53,950 bases of DNA from Candidatus Latescibacterota bacterium (GCA_030658975.1 JAUSBL010000031.1:1-53950), one strand, 5' to 3'. Positions 1 to 9,501 are shown, counted from the stretch's first letter. Translations and numbers: made by a program. Notes: a model not told the origin generated them from the sequence alone.

Positions 1-3000
1 AGCAGATCGTACACCAGCGGCACCAGCACCAGGGTCAGGAAGGTCGAGAACAGCAACCCGCTGACCACCGTGATCCCCAGCGGCCGGCGCGACTCGCCGC
101 CGGCGCCCAGGCCCAGGGCGATGGGCAGGATGCCGAAGATCGTCGTGAACGAGGTCATCAGGATCGGGCGCAGGCGGATGGCCGCGGCCTGGATGATGGC
201 CTCGCGCGCCGTTTCGCCGCCGTTGCGGCGCTGGTTGCCGTACTCCACGATCAGGATGGCGTTCTTGGTCACCAGGCCGATCAGCATGATCAGGCCGATC
301 TGGGAGTAGATGTTCAGGCCCTGCTTCAGGAAGAACAGCGAGAGCAGGGCGCCGACCACGGCCAGCGGCACCGACAGCAGGATCGTCAGCGGATGGATGA
401 AGCTCTCGAACTGCGCCGCCAGCACCAGGAAGATGAACACGACCGCCAGGCCGAACAGGAAGTTCAGGCTGCCGCTGGACTCGCGGTACTCGCGCGACTG
501 CCCCTTCAGCTCGCGCGTGATCCCGGCTGGCAGATCGTCGCGCACGATGCGGTCCAGGGCGTCCAGCGCCGTGCCCAGGTCCACGCCGGGCGCCAGGCTG
601 GCGCTGAGCGTGGCCGCCCGCAGGCGGTTGTAGTGGTTCAGCTCCTTGGGCGCGACTGTCTCGCGCACCGTGACCACGTTGGCCAGCGGCACCAGTCCCG
701 CCGTCCCGCGCACCAGCAGGCCGCCGATCGCGTCGGGAGTCGCGCGCGCCGAGGGCCTCATCTGGACGATCACGTCGTACTGCTTCGCGCCGCTCTTGTA
801 GTTCCCGACGACGCGGCCGCCGAGCAGGGACTCGAGCGTCGAGCCGATCTCGGCGACCGAGACGCCCAGCTGCCCGGCGCGCTCGCGGTCGATCACGATG
901 TCGAGCTGGGGCTTGTCCAGGCGCAGGTCCGAGTCCAGGTTGACCAGGTAGCCCAGCTGCTGGGCCTTGGCCATCATGATCTGCACCGCCTGGCCCAGCT
1001 GCTCGTAGCTGTCGCCCTTGAGCACGTACTCCACGGGATTGGAGTTGAAGCTGCCGCCGAGGCTGGGCGGGTTGATCACGAAGGCCAACACGCCGGGGAT
1101 GCCCATCAGCTGCGGGAACAGGCTCTGGACGATCTCCTGCTGGGTGCGATCGCGCTCGTCGGCGCGCGCGAGGTTCAGGAAGACGAAGCCGTCGGTGACC
1201 CTGCCGGGGCCGCCGAAGCCCAGGCCCACGGCCGAGAACAGGCCGCGGCGCTCGGGCAGGGGCATGAGCGCGGCCTCGACCTGGCGCATCGCCGCATCGG
1301 TGTAGTCGAGGGTCGAGCCCTCGGGCGCGATCACGATGCCGAAGGCGGCGCTGCGGTCCTCGACCGGCACCAGTTCTCGCGGCAGCAGCCGGTAGACCCA
1401 CGCCGCGCCCGCGATCATCACGGCGGCCGACAGCAGCACCAGCGCGCGGTGCCCCAGGCACCAGCGCAGCGTGGCGGCGTAGGCGCGGTTCAGGCCCGTG
1501 AAGAAGGCCTCGAAGGACCGCTCGGCCCAGCTCTGGCGCTTGCCGCTCAGGGGCGTCAGCATGCGCGAACAGAGCATGGGCGTCAGGGTCAGGGCCACGA
1601 AGCCCGACAGCAGGACGGCCACGGCCACCGAGATGCCGAACTCGCGGAACAGGGTGCCCACCGTCCCGGTCAGGAACGACAGCGGGATGAACACCGCCAC
1701 CAGAGTGATGGTCGTCGACACGATCGCGAAGCCGATCTCGCGCGTGGCGTCGAGGGTGGCGCGCCGCCGGGACTTGCCCATCTCGAGGTGCCGGTAGACG
1801 TTCTCCAGCACCACGATGGCGTCGTCGACGACCAGGCCGATGGCCAGCACCAGCGCCAGCAGCGTGAGGATGTTGATCGTGAAGCCCAGGGCCAGCGCGA
1901 CCGTCGCGGCGCCCACGATCGAGACCGGGATCGCCAGCACCGGGATCAGCGTGGCCCGCAGGCTCTTCAGGAAGACCAGGATCACCAGGATGACCAGCGC
2001 CACGCCGATCAGCAGCGTGTCGCGGACCTCGTGGATCGACTCGCTGATGAACTGCGAGGAGTCGAAGGCCATTTCCAGGCGCATGCCCGGCGGCAATTCC
2101 TCGCGCAGCGCCGGCAGCGCCGCGCGCACCTCCGCCGCCACGTCGAGCGTGCTCGCCTTGCCCTGCTTGACGACGCCCATGCCGATGGAGGGCAGGCCGT
2201 TGAAGCGGGTGACCGTGCGCTCGTCCTCGGCGCCGACGGCCACGTCGGCGACGTCGCGCAGGCGCACCACGCCGCCCTCGCGCGTGGCGACGACGACCGC
2301 GCCGAACTCCTCGGCCGAGTATAGCTCGCCGCGGGTCCGCACCGCGAACTCCCGCTGGTCGCCCTCGACGCGGCCGGCGGGGATCTCGGCGTTCTCGCGG
2401 GCGAGGGCCGCCGCCACGTCGCCGGCGGTCAGCCCGCGCGCGGCCAGCCGTTGCGGGTCGAGCCAGACGCGCATGGCGTAGCGGCGCTCCCCGCCGATGA
2501 ACACCGAACCGACGCCCGGCAGCCGCTGCAGGCGGTCCTTCAGCACGCGGTCCGCGAGGTCGGACATCTCGAGCGTGCCGTGCGCGTCGCTCTGCAGGGC
2601 CAGCCAGATGATGGGCTGGGCGTTGGTGTCCACCTTCTCGACGACGGGGTCCTCCGCCTCGTTCGGCAGGCTGCCGCGCGCGCGCGACACGCGGTCGCGC
2701 ACGTCGTTGGCCGCCTCGTCGACGTCGCGGTTCAGCTCGAACTCGATGGTGATGGTCGAGCCCTGCTCGCGGCTCGAGGAGGTCAGGGACTTGACGCCCT
2801 CGAGCGTCGAGAGCGTCTCCTCGAGCACGTCGGTGATCTCGGTCTCGACCACGCTGGGGCTGGCGCCGCGGTAGAACGTGGAGACCGAGACGATCGGCGG
2901 ATCGATGTCGGGGTACTCGCGCACCGGCAGCCGCGTGTACGCGATCACGCCGAGCAGCACGATGGTCAGGCTCATCACCGTCGCGAAGACCGGCCGCTTG

Positions 3001-3023
3001 ACGGAGACCTCGCTCAGCTTCAT
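1..3023 (-). CDS. RND multidrug efflux permease, AcrB/MexB-like (3' end outside window)
   Basis: Inner-membrane pump subunit of a tripartite efflux system that exports drugs or other amphiphiles using the proton gradient. About 1,007 codons are visible; the family is usually 1,020-1,050 residues, so only the last few dozen are lost beyond base 1. Translation begins MKLSEVSVKRPVFATVMSL, the classic first transmembrane helix, followed by the porter-domain segment with REYPDIDPP. The central membrane block carries GLVVDDAIVVLENVYRH, with the paired aspartates of the proton relay. It ends at the window edge in a late helix (LLFSTFLTLVLVPLVYDLL). The ATG at 3023 overlaps the adaptor stop by four bases (ATGA), so it is translationally coupled as the third gene of the operon. 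Assignment to the RND/HAE-1-like family is firm; substrate is unknown. Confidence 0.95.
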   Translation of the reverse strand, partial: MKLSEVSVKRPVFATVMSLTIVLLGVIAYTRLPVREYPDIDPPIVSVSTFYRGASPSVVETEITDVLEETLSTLEGVKSLTSSSREQGSTITIEFELNRDVDEAANDVRDRVSRARGSLPNEAEDPVVEKVDTNAQPIIWLALQSDAHGTLEMSDLADRVLKDRLQRLPGVGSVFIGGERRYAMRVWLDPQRLAARGLTAGDVAAALARENAEIPAGRVEGDQREFAVRTRGELYSAEEFGAVVVATREGGVVRLRDVADVAVGAEDERTVTRFNGLPSIGMGVVKQGKASTLDVAAEVRAALPALREELPPGMRLEMAFDSSQFISESIHEVRDTLLIGVALVILVILVFLKSLRATLIPVLAIPVSIVGAATVALALGFTINILTLLALVLAIGLVVDDAIVVLENVYRHLEMGKSRRRATLDATREIGFAIVSTTITLVAVFIPLSFLTGTVGTLFREFGISVAVAVLLSGFVALTLTPMLCSRMLTPLSGKRQSWAERSFEAFFTGLNRAYAATLRWCLGHRALVLLSAAVMIAGAAWVYRLLPRELVPVEDRSAAFGIVIAPEGSTLDYTDAAMRQVEAALMPLPERRGLFSAVGLGFGGPGRVTDGFVFLNLARADERDRTQQEIVQSLFPQLMGIPGVLAFVINPPSLGGSFNSNPVEYVLKGDSYEQLGQAVQIMMAKAQQLGYLVNLDSDLRLDKPQLDIVIDRERAGQLGVSVAEIGSTLESLLGGRVVGNYKSGAKQYDVIVQMRPSARATPDAIGGLLVRGTAGLVPLANVVTVRETVAPKELNHYNRLRAATLSASLAPGVDLGTALDALDRIVRDDLPAGITRELKGQSREYRESSGSLNFLFGLAVVFIFLVLAAQFESFIHPLTILLSVPLAVVGALLSLFFLKQGLNIYSQIGLIMLIGLVTKNAILIVEYGNQRRNGGETAREAIIQAAAIRLRPILMTSFTTIFGILPIALGLGAGGESRRPLGITVVSGLLFSTFLTLVLVPLVYDL

Positions 3024-4111
3024 CGGGCGCCTCCCGCGGCGGCCTGCCCGTCGCCGGCCGCAAGGGGGATCACGCGCGCGCCGGGGTAGATCTTCTGGTG
3101 GCCGGCGCGCACCACCAGCGCGCCCGGCGCGAGGCCCTCGAGCACCTCCACCAGCGAAGAGGTGCGCAGACCCAGGGTGACCGGGACGGGGGCCACCGTG
3201 CTGTCGGGCTGGATCACGTAGACGAGCATGCGGTCGCCCTGGGCGACCACGGACTCGCTGGGCAGGGCCAGCGCCAGGGGCTTCTCCTCGAGCACGACCG
3301 AAGCCTCGGCCGACATGCCGGGCCGCAGGCGGCCCTCGGCGTTGTCGACCAGGGCCACGACCCCGACGGTGCGGGTGGCCGCGTCGATCACCGGCTCGAC
3401 GACCGTGAGCGTCCCGGACAGCGCCAGGTCGGGGTAGGCGGTGGTCCGCACCGCGACCGCCGCCCCCGGACGCAGCGCGCCCAGGTACCGCTCGGGCACC
3501 GAGAACAGCAGGCGCAGGCGGTCGAGGCGGGCCAGTTCGGTGATGGCCTGGCCGGTCCGCAGGAAGGCGCCGCGGTTGACGCGGCGGGTGCCCGCGGTGC
3601 CGTCGAAGGGGGCGACGATCCTGGTCTTGGCCAGGCTGGCGACGGCCACCGCCAGGTCGGCTTCCGCCACCTTCAGGGCCGCCGAAGCGTCGTCGAGGTC
3701 CTGGGGGGCGCCGGCGCCCTGGTCGACGACGGAGCGCACGCGGTCGAACGCGGCGCGGCTCTGCGCGACGCGGGCCTCGGCGCGGTCCGCCTCGGCGCGG
3801 GCCTGGGCGTCGTCGAGCCGGGCGATGAGGTCGCCGCGGCGCAGCGCGGCGCCCTCGCGGAAGGGCAGATCCACGACCAGGCCGTCGATCTCGGTGGACA
3901 CCACGACCTGTTCGGTCGCCTCGAAGGTGCCGACGGCCGTGTAGCTGTCGAGCATGGCCGTGGGCGTCGCGGTCGCGGTGACGACCGGCATCGGCGGCAT
4001 GGCGAAACCGCCTCCCGCCTTCTCCCGCGCGCAGCCGGCGGCCAGGATCAGGACGAGGACCGGGAGGATCGCGCGCGCGGCGCGCGAGGGAACCGCGTGT
4101 CGGTGAGTCAC
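3020..4111 (-). CDS. RND efflux periplasmic adaptor (HlyD/MFP family)
   Basis: Periplasmic adaptor (363 residues) that joins the permease to the TolC-like channel. The N-terminus reads as a lipoprotein signal: a short basic start, a hydrophobic run, then the lipobox LAAGC at about residues 23-27, so the mature protein is probably lipid-anchored. Then come the first lipoyl half (VVSTEIDGLVVDLPFREG), a helical hairpin rich in Ala, Glu and Arg, the second lipoyl half (IVAPFDGTAGTRRVNRG) and the beta-barrel and membrane-proximal domains. The start is a GTG whose last two bases lie in the TGA stop of the upstream TolC gene (GTGA overlap). A much longer in-frame reading upstream is a shadow of the TolC gene. 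Confidence 0.93.
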   Translation of the reverse strand: MTHRHAVPSRAARAILPVLVLILAAGCAREKAGGGFAMPPMPVVTATATPTAMLDSYTAVGTFEATEQVVVSTEIDGLVVDLPFREGAALRRGDLIARLDDAQARAEADRAEARVAQSRAAFDRVRSVVDQGAGAPQDLDDASAALKVAEADLAVAVASLAKTRIVAPFDGTAGTRRVNRGAFLRTGQAITELARLDRLRLLFSVPERYLGALRPGAAVAVRTTAYPDLALSGTLTVVEPVIDAATRTVGVVALVDNAEGRLRPGMSAEASVVLEEKPLALALPSESVVAQGDRMLVYVIQPDSTVAPVPVTLGLRTSSLVEVLEGLAPGALVVRAGHQKIYPGARVIPLAAGDGQAAAGGAR

Positions 4112-5730
4112 TGCCCGCTCTCCTTGGTGATGGAACCGTCCGCCGTGAGGCGGCGCAGATCGGCCGCCGCACGGGCGGCGCGCACCAGCGTCTGGGAATG
4201 CCGCTGCTGCGCCGCGGCCAGGTCGGCCGCCAGACGCACCAGTTCGAAGGCCGTCGTGCGCCCGTTGCGGAACTCGACCAGGCCGATCCGCACCTGCTCG
4301 CGGGACGCCGCCACGCCCTCGTCGGCCAGGACGAGCCGGTCGCGGTTGGCAGCGAGCTCGCGGCAGTCGGCGCGGACCCGCCGTTCCAGGTCGCGGCGCG
4401 CGGCCTCGAGCTGCAGTTCGGCGCCGGCCGCGACGGCCCGGATCCGGTCGCGCTCGCCGCCGCCCGCGCGGCCGCCCAACGGCAGCGAGAAGCTCACGCC
4501 CACGCTCCAGTTCGGATAGGTCCGCCGCACGGCCTGGTCCAGGCTCTCGCCGAGGCCGCCGATGTCGGCGGTCCGGATGGTCTCGGGATCGGCGCCGAAC
4601 GGCGAGACGATCTGCCGGCCCGATCCGGCCAGGCCCACGCCGCCCAGCGACCCGAGCAGGTCCAGGCGGGGCCGGGCGTTGCCGGCGGCGGCGTCCGCGA
4701 GCGCCTGCAGGGCGGCCACGCTGCGCTCGGCCGACCGCAGGCCGAGGTTGGACGACAGGGCGGCGCTGACGGCCGCCTCCTCGTCCGGCACCGCGTGGGC
4801 GAGCGGCGGCGCGTCGGCGGTCAGGTAGCGGTTCGCCCCACCCTGCGGGCGACGCCCGATGAGCGCGGCGAAGCTGTCCGAGACCTGGTCCAGGGACTCG
4901 CGCCGGTCCAGCACCGCCTGCTCCTGCTCGGCCAGGAAGACGCGCGCGCTGGCCACCTGGCCGGGACCGATCAGGCCGGCATCCGCCCTGACGCGGGTCT
5001 CCGACAGCAGGGAGGCGGCCTGGTCGCGCAGCAGCTGCTGCACGGCGAGATCGCGCAGCGCGCCGTGGAGCTGCCAGTAGGCCGTCTCGATCACGGCGCG
5101 CACGCCCAGGACGGCGTCGTCGTGGGCGGCGAGCGCGGCCTCGTAGCTCCGCTCGGCCGCGGTCAGGTTGCCGCCCGCCGCCGCGCCGAACCCCTTCAGC
5201 AACGGCTGGCGCAGCTCCAGGCGACCGGCCGCATCGTACTGCGGCCGCAGCGAAGCGTAGGCGTTGTTGGTCTCCAGGCGCACGGCATCCAGCGAGGCGG
5301 TCAGTTCGGTGCCCCAACGGGTCCGCAGGCGCAGCCCCGCGCCGCCGGTGGTCTGCTCGGACTCCAGGACGCTGGCCCCGGCGAAGAGGGAGGCGGTGGG
5401 CTGGTCGGAGGCGCCGCGGGCCAGGTCGCCGAACAACTCGGGATCGAAACCGCCGCGCTCGCGGCGCAGGGCGCTACGCGCGGCGTCCAGCTCGGTCCGT
5501 GCGAACTGCGCGTCGGTGGAGCCCGTGACCGCCGTGAGCAGCGCCTGCTCCAGCGTCAGGGGCTCGCCCGCGATCCGGGCGAGGGCCCGCGCCAGGGCGC
5601 TGTCGGGCTCCGCGGCGGCGTGCGGGGCCGCAGCGGCCGGCGAGCCGGCCAGGCCCGCGACGGCACAGGCCGCCAGGAACGCCAGGACGGGCGGCAGCCG
5701 GCGCCGGCACGGTGTGCAAATGATCGGCAT
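4108..5730 (-). CDS. TolC-family outer membrane efflux protein
   Basis: Outer-membrane channel of the tripartite pump, 540 residues, first gene of the operon (TolC, adaptor, permease, each overlapping the next by four bases). The N-terminus has a basic start and hydrophobic core ending in an alanine-rich stretch near residue 38, typical of a Sec signal peptide. The body shows the two-fold OEP repeat of long Ala/Arg/Glu-rich helices, for example LGLRSAERSVAALQALADAA, separated by short beta segments (WSVGVSFSLPLGGRAGGGER). Length is slightly above the 450-500 typical of the family. No regulator gene is adjacent. Confidence 0.9.
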   Translation of the reverse strand: MPIICTPCRRRLPPVLAFLAACAVAGLAGSPAAAAPHAAAEPDSALARALARIAGEPLTLEQALLTAVTGSTDAQFARTELDAARSALRRERGGFDPELFGDLARGASDQPTASLFAGASVLESEQTTGGAGLRLRTRWGTELTASLDAVRLETNNAYASLRPQYDAAGRLELRQPLLKGFGAAAGGNLTAAERSYEAALAAHDDAVLGVRAVIETAYWQLHGALRDLAVQQLLRDQAASLLSETRVRADAGLIGPGQVASARVFLAEQEQAVLDRRESLDQVSDSFAALIGRRPQGGANRYLTADAPPLAHAVPDEEAAVSAALSSNLGLRSAERSVAALQALADAAAGNARPRLDLLGSLGGVGLAGSGRQIVSPFGADPETIRTADIGGLGESLDQAVRRTYPNWSVGVSFSLPLGGRAGGGERDRIRAVAAGAELQLEAARRDLERRVRADCRELAANRDRLVLADEGVAASREQVRIGLVEFRNGRTTAFELVRLAADLAAAQQRHSQTLVRAARAAADLRRLTADGSITKESGQ

Positions 5731-5838
5731 GCGAAGGATCCTCCCGGGATCTGATCTGGTCGCGAAAGGCAGCGGGCGCCGTCGGCGCCCGCACCACGGG
5801 GTCAGGATAATCGCGGCGGCGGCGATCCGCAGCCGGCA

Positions 5839-6312
5839 TCAGGCCTGGGGACCGAAACCATCCTTGTAGCGCAGGAGACGCGCGGGGTTGCCGGCGACGA
5901 CGGCGCCGGGCGGCACGTCCTTGGTCACCACGGAACCCGCGCCGACCACCGCGTCGTGGCCGATGCGCACCGGCAGCAGCGTCACGTTGCTGCCGATGGA
6001 GGCGCGGTCCTCGATGGTCGTGGACTTCCACTTCTCCTTCTCGGGCTGCGGCGGCATCGTGTCGTTGATGAACATGACGCCGTGGCCGACGAACACGTCG
6101 TCGCCGATGGTCACCAGCTCGCAGACGAAGGTGTGGCTCTGGACGCGCGTGCGGTCGCCCACCTTGACGCCGTTCTGCAGCTCGACGAAGGTGCCGATCA
6201 TGCTGTCGCGGCCCACCTCGCACTCGTACATGTTGACGAAGTTCCAGATTTTGGTGCCCTCGCCGATCTTGCAGTTGCGGATGATCTGCTTGTCGTTCAC
6301 GGGGTAGCTCAT
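5839..6312 (-). CDS. Left-handed beta-helix (hexapeptide) acetyltransferase, WbpD/WlbB-like
   Basis: A 157-residue acyl-CoA-dependent sugar acetyltransferase. Most of the chain is a hexapeptide-repeat beta helix (for example CKIGEGTKIWNF, then VTIGDDVFVGHG), with the late segment VVGAGSVVTKDVPPGAVVAGNPAR that is typical of the WbpD/WlbB and WbbJ group. Relatives acetylate amino sugars (such as UDP-2-acetamido-3-amino-glucuronate) for O-antigen or surface glycans. The ATG at 6312 has a good ribosome site (AAGGAG, 5 bases before). It lies 37 bases downstream of a GT4 glycosyltransferase gene on the same strand, so the two are probably co-transcribed. The exact sugar substrate cannot be read from sequence. 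Confidence 0.88.
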   Translation of the reverse strand: MSYPVNDKQIIRNCKIGEGTKIWNFVNMYECEVGRDSMIGTFVELQNGVKVGDRTRVQSHTFVCELVTIGDDVFVGHGVMFINDTMPPQPEKEKWKSTTIEDRASIGSNVTLLPVRIGHDAVVGAGSVVTKDVPPGAVVAGNPARLLRYKDGFGPQA

Positions 6313-6349
6313 CGCCTCTCCTTGGTTGTGGACGTGGTGTTGACGTCGA

Positions 6350-7474
6350 TCAGACGGACGCGTCGCCGCCTCCGGCGGCAGGACGCAGCAGTTCGCGGAA
6401 GTACGCTTCGACCTCGTCGAGCATCCGCCGGCTCGAGTACAGCTCGCCGGCCCGCCGCCGGCCGGCTTCGGCCAGGCGGCCGGCCAGCGCGGCGTCCTCG
6501 AGCAGGGCCGCGACGGCCTCGCGCCAGCCCTCCCCGTCGTCGGGGTCGCGCAGCAGGCCCGCCTCGCCGTCCGGCACGATCTCCGGCAGGTTGCTCGCCC
6601 GTGCGACGACGACCGGCTTGCCGGCGGCCATCGCCTCGACCACGGCGTAGCCGAAACCCTCGCGCCGCGCGGGGTGGCAGAAGACGTCGATTCCCTGCAG
6701 GAGGCGGGGCACGTTGTCGCGGAACCCGAGCAGCCGCAAGACATCGCCGGCGCCGGCCGCGCGGGCCGCCTCCAGCAGGGCGCCGCGCTCCGGCCCCTCG
6801 CCGACGATCCACAGCTGCAGGTCGGGATACGCCGCGCGCAGGGCGCCGAGCTGCCGCACGACCACGAGGTGGTTCTTGCGCGCCGTCAGTTCGCCGACCA
6901 TCCCGAGCACCGGCGTCCGCGGCCCGGCGCCGGCCTCGGCGCGCACCGCGGCGCGCGCGTCGGGATCCGGGGCGTAGCGCCCGACGTCGATCCCGTTGGC
7001 GATGACGCGCACCTTGCCTGCGGTCAGCCAGGGGGCGCTCGCCAGCAGGGTCGCGCGCGTGGCCAGCGAGTTGGCGATGACGCCCGTGGCGACCTTGAGG
7101 TACGCCAAACGGTGCGAGACCTTGCCGCCGAGCGGCGACTCGCTGCCGCGCCGCGGCACGACCGCCGCGCCGGCCAGGCGCGCGGCGGGACCCGCGACGC
7201 GCAGCACCTTGTCCATGTTCAGGCAGAGCAGGTCGATCCGCCGGCGCCGGCACAGCCGCCAGTAGCGCCAGGAGAGCAGCGGGTCCAGGTCGCCGTGGAA
7301 GACCAGTTCGGTCACCGCGAGCCCTGCTTCCCCGGCGCGGCGCGCCAGTTCGCTGCCACGGGCGCACGCCAGCTCGACGTGGTGGCCCCGCTCGCGCAAC
7401 CCCAGGGCGGTCGACAGCATCCAGTGCTCGCCGCCCCCCCACTCCCCCAGGCAACTGCTGAACAGGATCCTCAT
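6350..7474 (-). CDS. Glycosyltransferase family 4
   Basis: A 374-residue GT-B fold retaining glycosyltransferase. It starts MRILFSSCLGEWGGGEHW, the typical GT4 N-terminus with the glycine-rich acceptor loop, contains the linker IANGIDVGRYAPDPDA, and has the E-x7-E donor-site motif in EGFGYAVVEAMAAGKPVVVA. I place the start at 7474, the methionine directly before the Rossmann strand; an in-frame ATG 51 bases upstream adds an unlikely Arg-rich tail. Next to an acetyltransferase, a GT2 and hldD, it most likely builds LPS core or another surface glycan. No membrane segments. Confidence 0.9.
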   Translation of the reverse strand: MRILFSSCLGEWGGGEHWMLSTALGLRERGHHVELACARGSELARRAGEAGLAVTELVFHGDLDPLLSWRYWRLCRRRRIDLLCLNMDKVLRVAGPAARLAGAAVVPRRGSESPLGGKVSHRLAYLKVATGVIANSLATRATLLASAPWLTAGKVRVIANGIDVGRYAPDPDARAAVRAEAGAGPRTPVLGMVGELTARKNHLVVVRQLGALRAAYPDLQLWIVGEGPERGALLEAARAAGAGDVLRLLGFRDNVPRLLQGIDVFCHPARREGFGYAVVEAMAAGKPVVVARASNLPEIVPDGEAGLLRDPDDGEGWREAVAALLEDAALAGRLAEAGRRRAGELYSSRRMLDEVEAYFRELLRPAAGGGDASV

Positions 7475-7617
7475 GGGCCGCGCCTCGCGCCTCCGGGTGC
7501 CGAACTCCGCGCCGTCGCGGCGCAACCACGAATGAAACTTGTAATTCTTTACTATTCAACGAGAATATTCCGTGAACGGCTGCGGACAGGAGCGGACCAG
7601 CACGACGAGGCGCGACT

Positions 7618-8418
7618 CTGGACACCCTGGCGGCATTCCTGATCGTCAAGAACGAGGAGCGGCTGCTGCCGCGCTGCCTCGCCAGCCTCGCGGGGCTGGT
7701 CGACGAGCTGGTCGTGCTGGACACCGGCAGCGACGACGGCACGCCCGGCATCATCGCCATCGCCGCTGCGGGCGGCGCCTTCCCCCGGGTCGTCGCCGAC
7801 CAGATCGAGTTCCGGGGCTTCGGCGAGACCTGGCAGGCGGCGCTGGACCGCGTGAGCGCGGACTGGGCGCTCTGCATCGCCGCCGACGAGGAACTGTCCC
7901 CCGCCCTGCGCGAGCATCTGCGCGGATTGAAGGCCGACGGCGGTCTCGGGCGGCACGACGGCTGGGTGCTGCACCGCGTCAACACCGTGCTGGGACGGCG
8001 CATGCGCGCGCGTTGCCTGGCCCGCGACCACACCCTGCGGCTGGTCCGCCGCGGGAGGGCGCGCTTCACCCCCTCACTGGTCCACGAGAGCCTGCAGCTC
8101 GCGCCGGGCGCCACGACGGGGCGGATCGAGGCGCCGCTGCTGCACGCGGCGATGGACGACTGGCGCGCCTACCTGCGCAAGGTCGACCACTACACCACGC
8201 TGGACGCCCAGGGCGACAAGTACCGCTTCCGCTGGTGGCACCTGCTGACCACCGGCCCGGCCACCTTCTGGCGCCAGTACGTGATGCGCACCGGCTTCGT
8301 GGACGGCTGGCCCGGCTTCGTCTGGTCGGCGACCTCGGCGATCGGCGCCGTGATGCGCGACTGGAAGCTGCTGCGCCGGACGCGGGGCCACGTTGACGCC
8401 GCACCCCACGGCGGGTAG
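7618..8418 (+). CDS. Glycosyltransferase family 2 (LPS core, WaaE/KdtX-like), probable CTG start
   Basis: A 266-residue inverting glycosyltransferase of the kind that adds glucose or a similar sugar to LPS inner core. The GT2 N-terminal signature runs AAFLIVKNEERLLPRC then DELVVLDTGSDDGT, and the acidic motif AADEEL follows. The first possible standard start (GTG 7714) would delete the first beta strand. Upstream in this frame there is no ATG, GTG or TTG before a stop at 7573. A CTG at 7618 sits directly before the conserved N-terminus (giving MDTLAAFLIVKNEE) with GAGG seven bases ahead. I therefore propose CTG initiation; a sequencing error or frameshift is the alternative. It is divergent from the GT4 gene and leads into hldD. 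Confidence 0.85.
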   Translation: MDTLAAFLIVKNEERLLPRCLASLAGLVDELVVLDTGSDDGTPGIIAIAAAGGAFPRVVADQIEFRGFGETWQAALDRVSADWALCIAADEELSPALREHLRGLKADGGLGRHDGWVLHRVNTVLGRRMRARCLARDHTLRLVRRGRARFTPSLVHESLQLAPGATTGRIEAPLLHAAMDDWRAYLRKVDHYTTLDAQGDKYRFRWWHLLTTGPATFWRQYVMRTGFVDGWPGFVWSATSAIGAVMRDWKLLRRTRGHVDAAPHGG

Positions 8419-8458
8419 ATTCGCATCCGACCCGACGACCCGCATCCCGGGAGGGACC

Positions 8459-9427
8459 ATGGGCAGGATCATCGTGACCGGCGGCGCCGGCTTCATCGGC
8501 GCCAACGTCGTGCGCGGGCTCAACGCCCGCGGCATCGACGACATCGTGGTGGTGGACCGGCTGCGCGACGGCGCGAAGTGGCGCAACCTGCTGGGCCTGC
8601 GCGTCGAGGACGTCGTGGACAAGGACGACTTCCGGCTGGACGTGCGCGAGGGGGCGCTGACCGCCGACATCGACGCCGTGATCCACCTGGGCGCCTGCAG
8701 CAGCACCACCGAGACCGACGCCGACTACCTCCTGGACAACAACTACCGCTACAGCCGCGAGCTGTGCGAGTGGTGCCTCGAGGAGGGGATCCGCTTCGTC
8801 TACGCCAGCAGCGCCGCCACCTACGGCGACGGCTCGCTCGGCTACAGCGACGAAGACCAGGCGACGCCCGGATTCGCGCCGCTGAACATGTACGGCTTCT
8901 CCAAGCACCTGTTCGACCTGTGGGCGCTGCGCAGCGGCCGGCTGGACCGCGTCGCCGGCCTGAAGTTCTTCAACGTCTACGGCCCGCACGAGGACCACAA
9001 GGGCGACATGCGCTCGGTCGTCCACAAGGCCCACGGCCAGATCCTCGCGAAGGGGCGGGTCGAGCTGTTCAAGTCCTACCGCCCGGAATTTTCCGACGGC
9101 GGCCAGGTGCGCGACTTCGTCGACGTCCGCGACGCCGTGGCGGTCGTGCTGTGGCTGCTCGACAACCCCGCGGTCAACGGCCTGTTCAACTGCGGCACCG
9201 GCGAGGCGCGCAGCTGGAACGACCTGGCGACCGCCGTCTTCGCGGCCCTGGGCCGCGAACCCCGCCTCGACTACATCGAGATGCCCGACCACCTGCGCGG
9301 CAAGTACCAGTACCACACCCAGGCCGACCTCGCGAAACTGCGCCGCGCCGGCTGCGACCTCCCCTTCACCCGCCTCGAGGACGGCGTCCGCGACTACGTC
9401 CAGGGCCACCTGTCGCCGCAGCCCTGA
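8459..9427 (+). CDS. hldD: ADP-L-glycero-D-manno-heptose 6-epimerase
   Basis: Extended short-chain dehydrogenase, 322 residues, converting ADP-D-glycero-D-manno-heptose to the L-glycero form for LPS inner core. Visible are the NAD(P)-binding TGGAGFIGANVVRGLN, the HLGACSSTTETDADYLL segment characteristic of HldD/RfaD, the catalytic Y-x3-K in NMYGFSKHLFD, and FNVYGPHEDHKGDMRSVV. The length matches the family (about 310-330). ATG 8459 has GGAGGG four to five bases ahead. It lies 40 bases after the GT2 gene and ends just before a strong hairpin, so the two probably form a short LPS-core operon. It implies a heptose-containing LPS. Confidence 0.95.
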   Translation: MGRIIVTGGAGFIGANVVRGLNARGIDDIVVVDRLRDGAKWRNLLGLRVEDVVDKDDFRLDVREGALTADIDAVIHLGACSSTTETDADYLLDNNYRYSRELCEWCLEEGIRFVYASSAATYGDGSLGYSDEDQATPGFAPLNMYGFSKHLFDLWALRSGRLDRVAGLKFFNVYGPHEDHKGDMRSVVHKAHGQILAKGRVELFKSYRPEFSDGGQVRDFVDVRDAVAVVLWLLDNPAVNGLFNCGTGEARSWNDLATAVFAALGREPRLDYIEMPDHLRGKYQYHTQADLAKLRRAGCDLPFTRLEDGVRDYVQGHLSPQP

Positions 9428-9451
9428 GGGCGCGACGGATGGATACGAAAA

Positions 9452-9475
9452 GGGACCGCCGTGACCGGCGGTCCC
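9452..9475. terminator. Rho-independent terminator between hldD and the secreted OB-fold gene
   Basis: Perfect 10-bp stem (GGGACCGCCG / CGGCGGTCCC) with loop TGAC. On the minus strand it is followed by TTTTCG, so it best serves the minus-strand gene ending at 9502; it can also stop plus-strand transcription from hldD. Confidence 0.85.
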
Positions 9476-9501
9476 CATATCCAGCCCAGGAGCAGAGCGG
9501 A

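Noticed and set aside
393-2324. Plus-strand open frame of about 640 codons
   Set aside because: Antisense shadow of the RND permease, rich in Gln/Arg/His/Asp with no recognisable fold.
7531-7575. Strong divergent promoter between the GT4 and GT2 genes
   Set aside because: AT-rich and likely regulatory, but no hexamer pair with good match and 17-bp spacing could be fixed on either strand.
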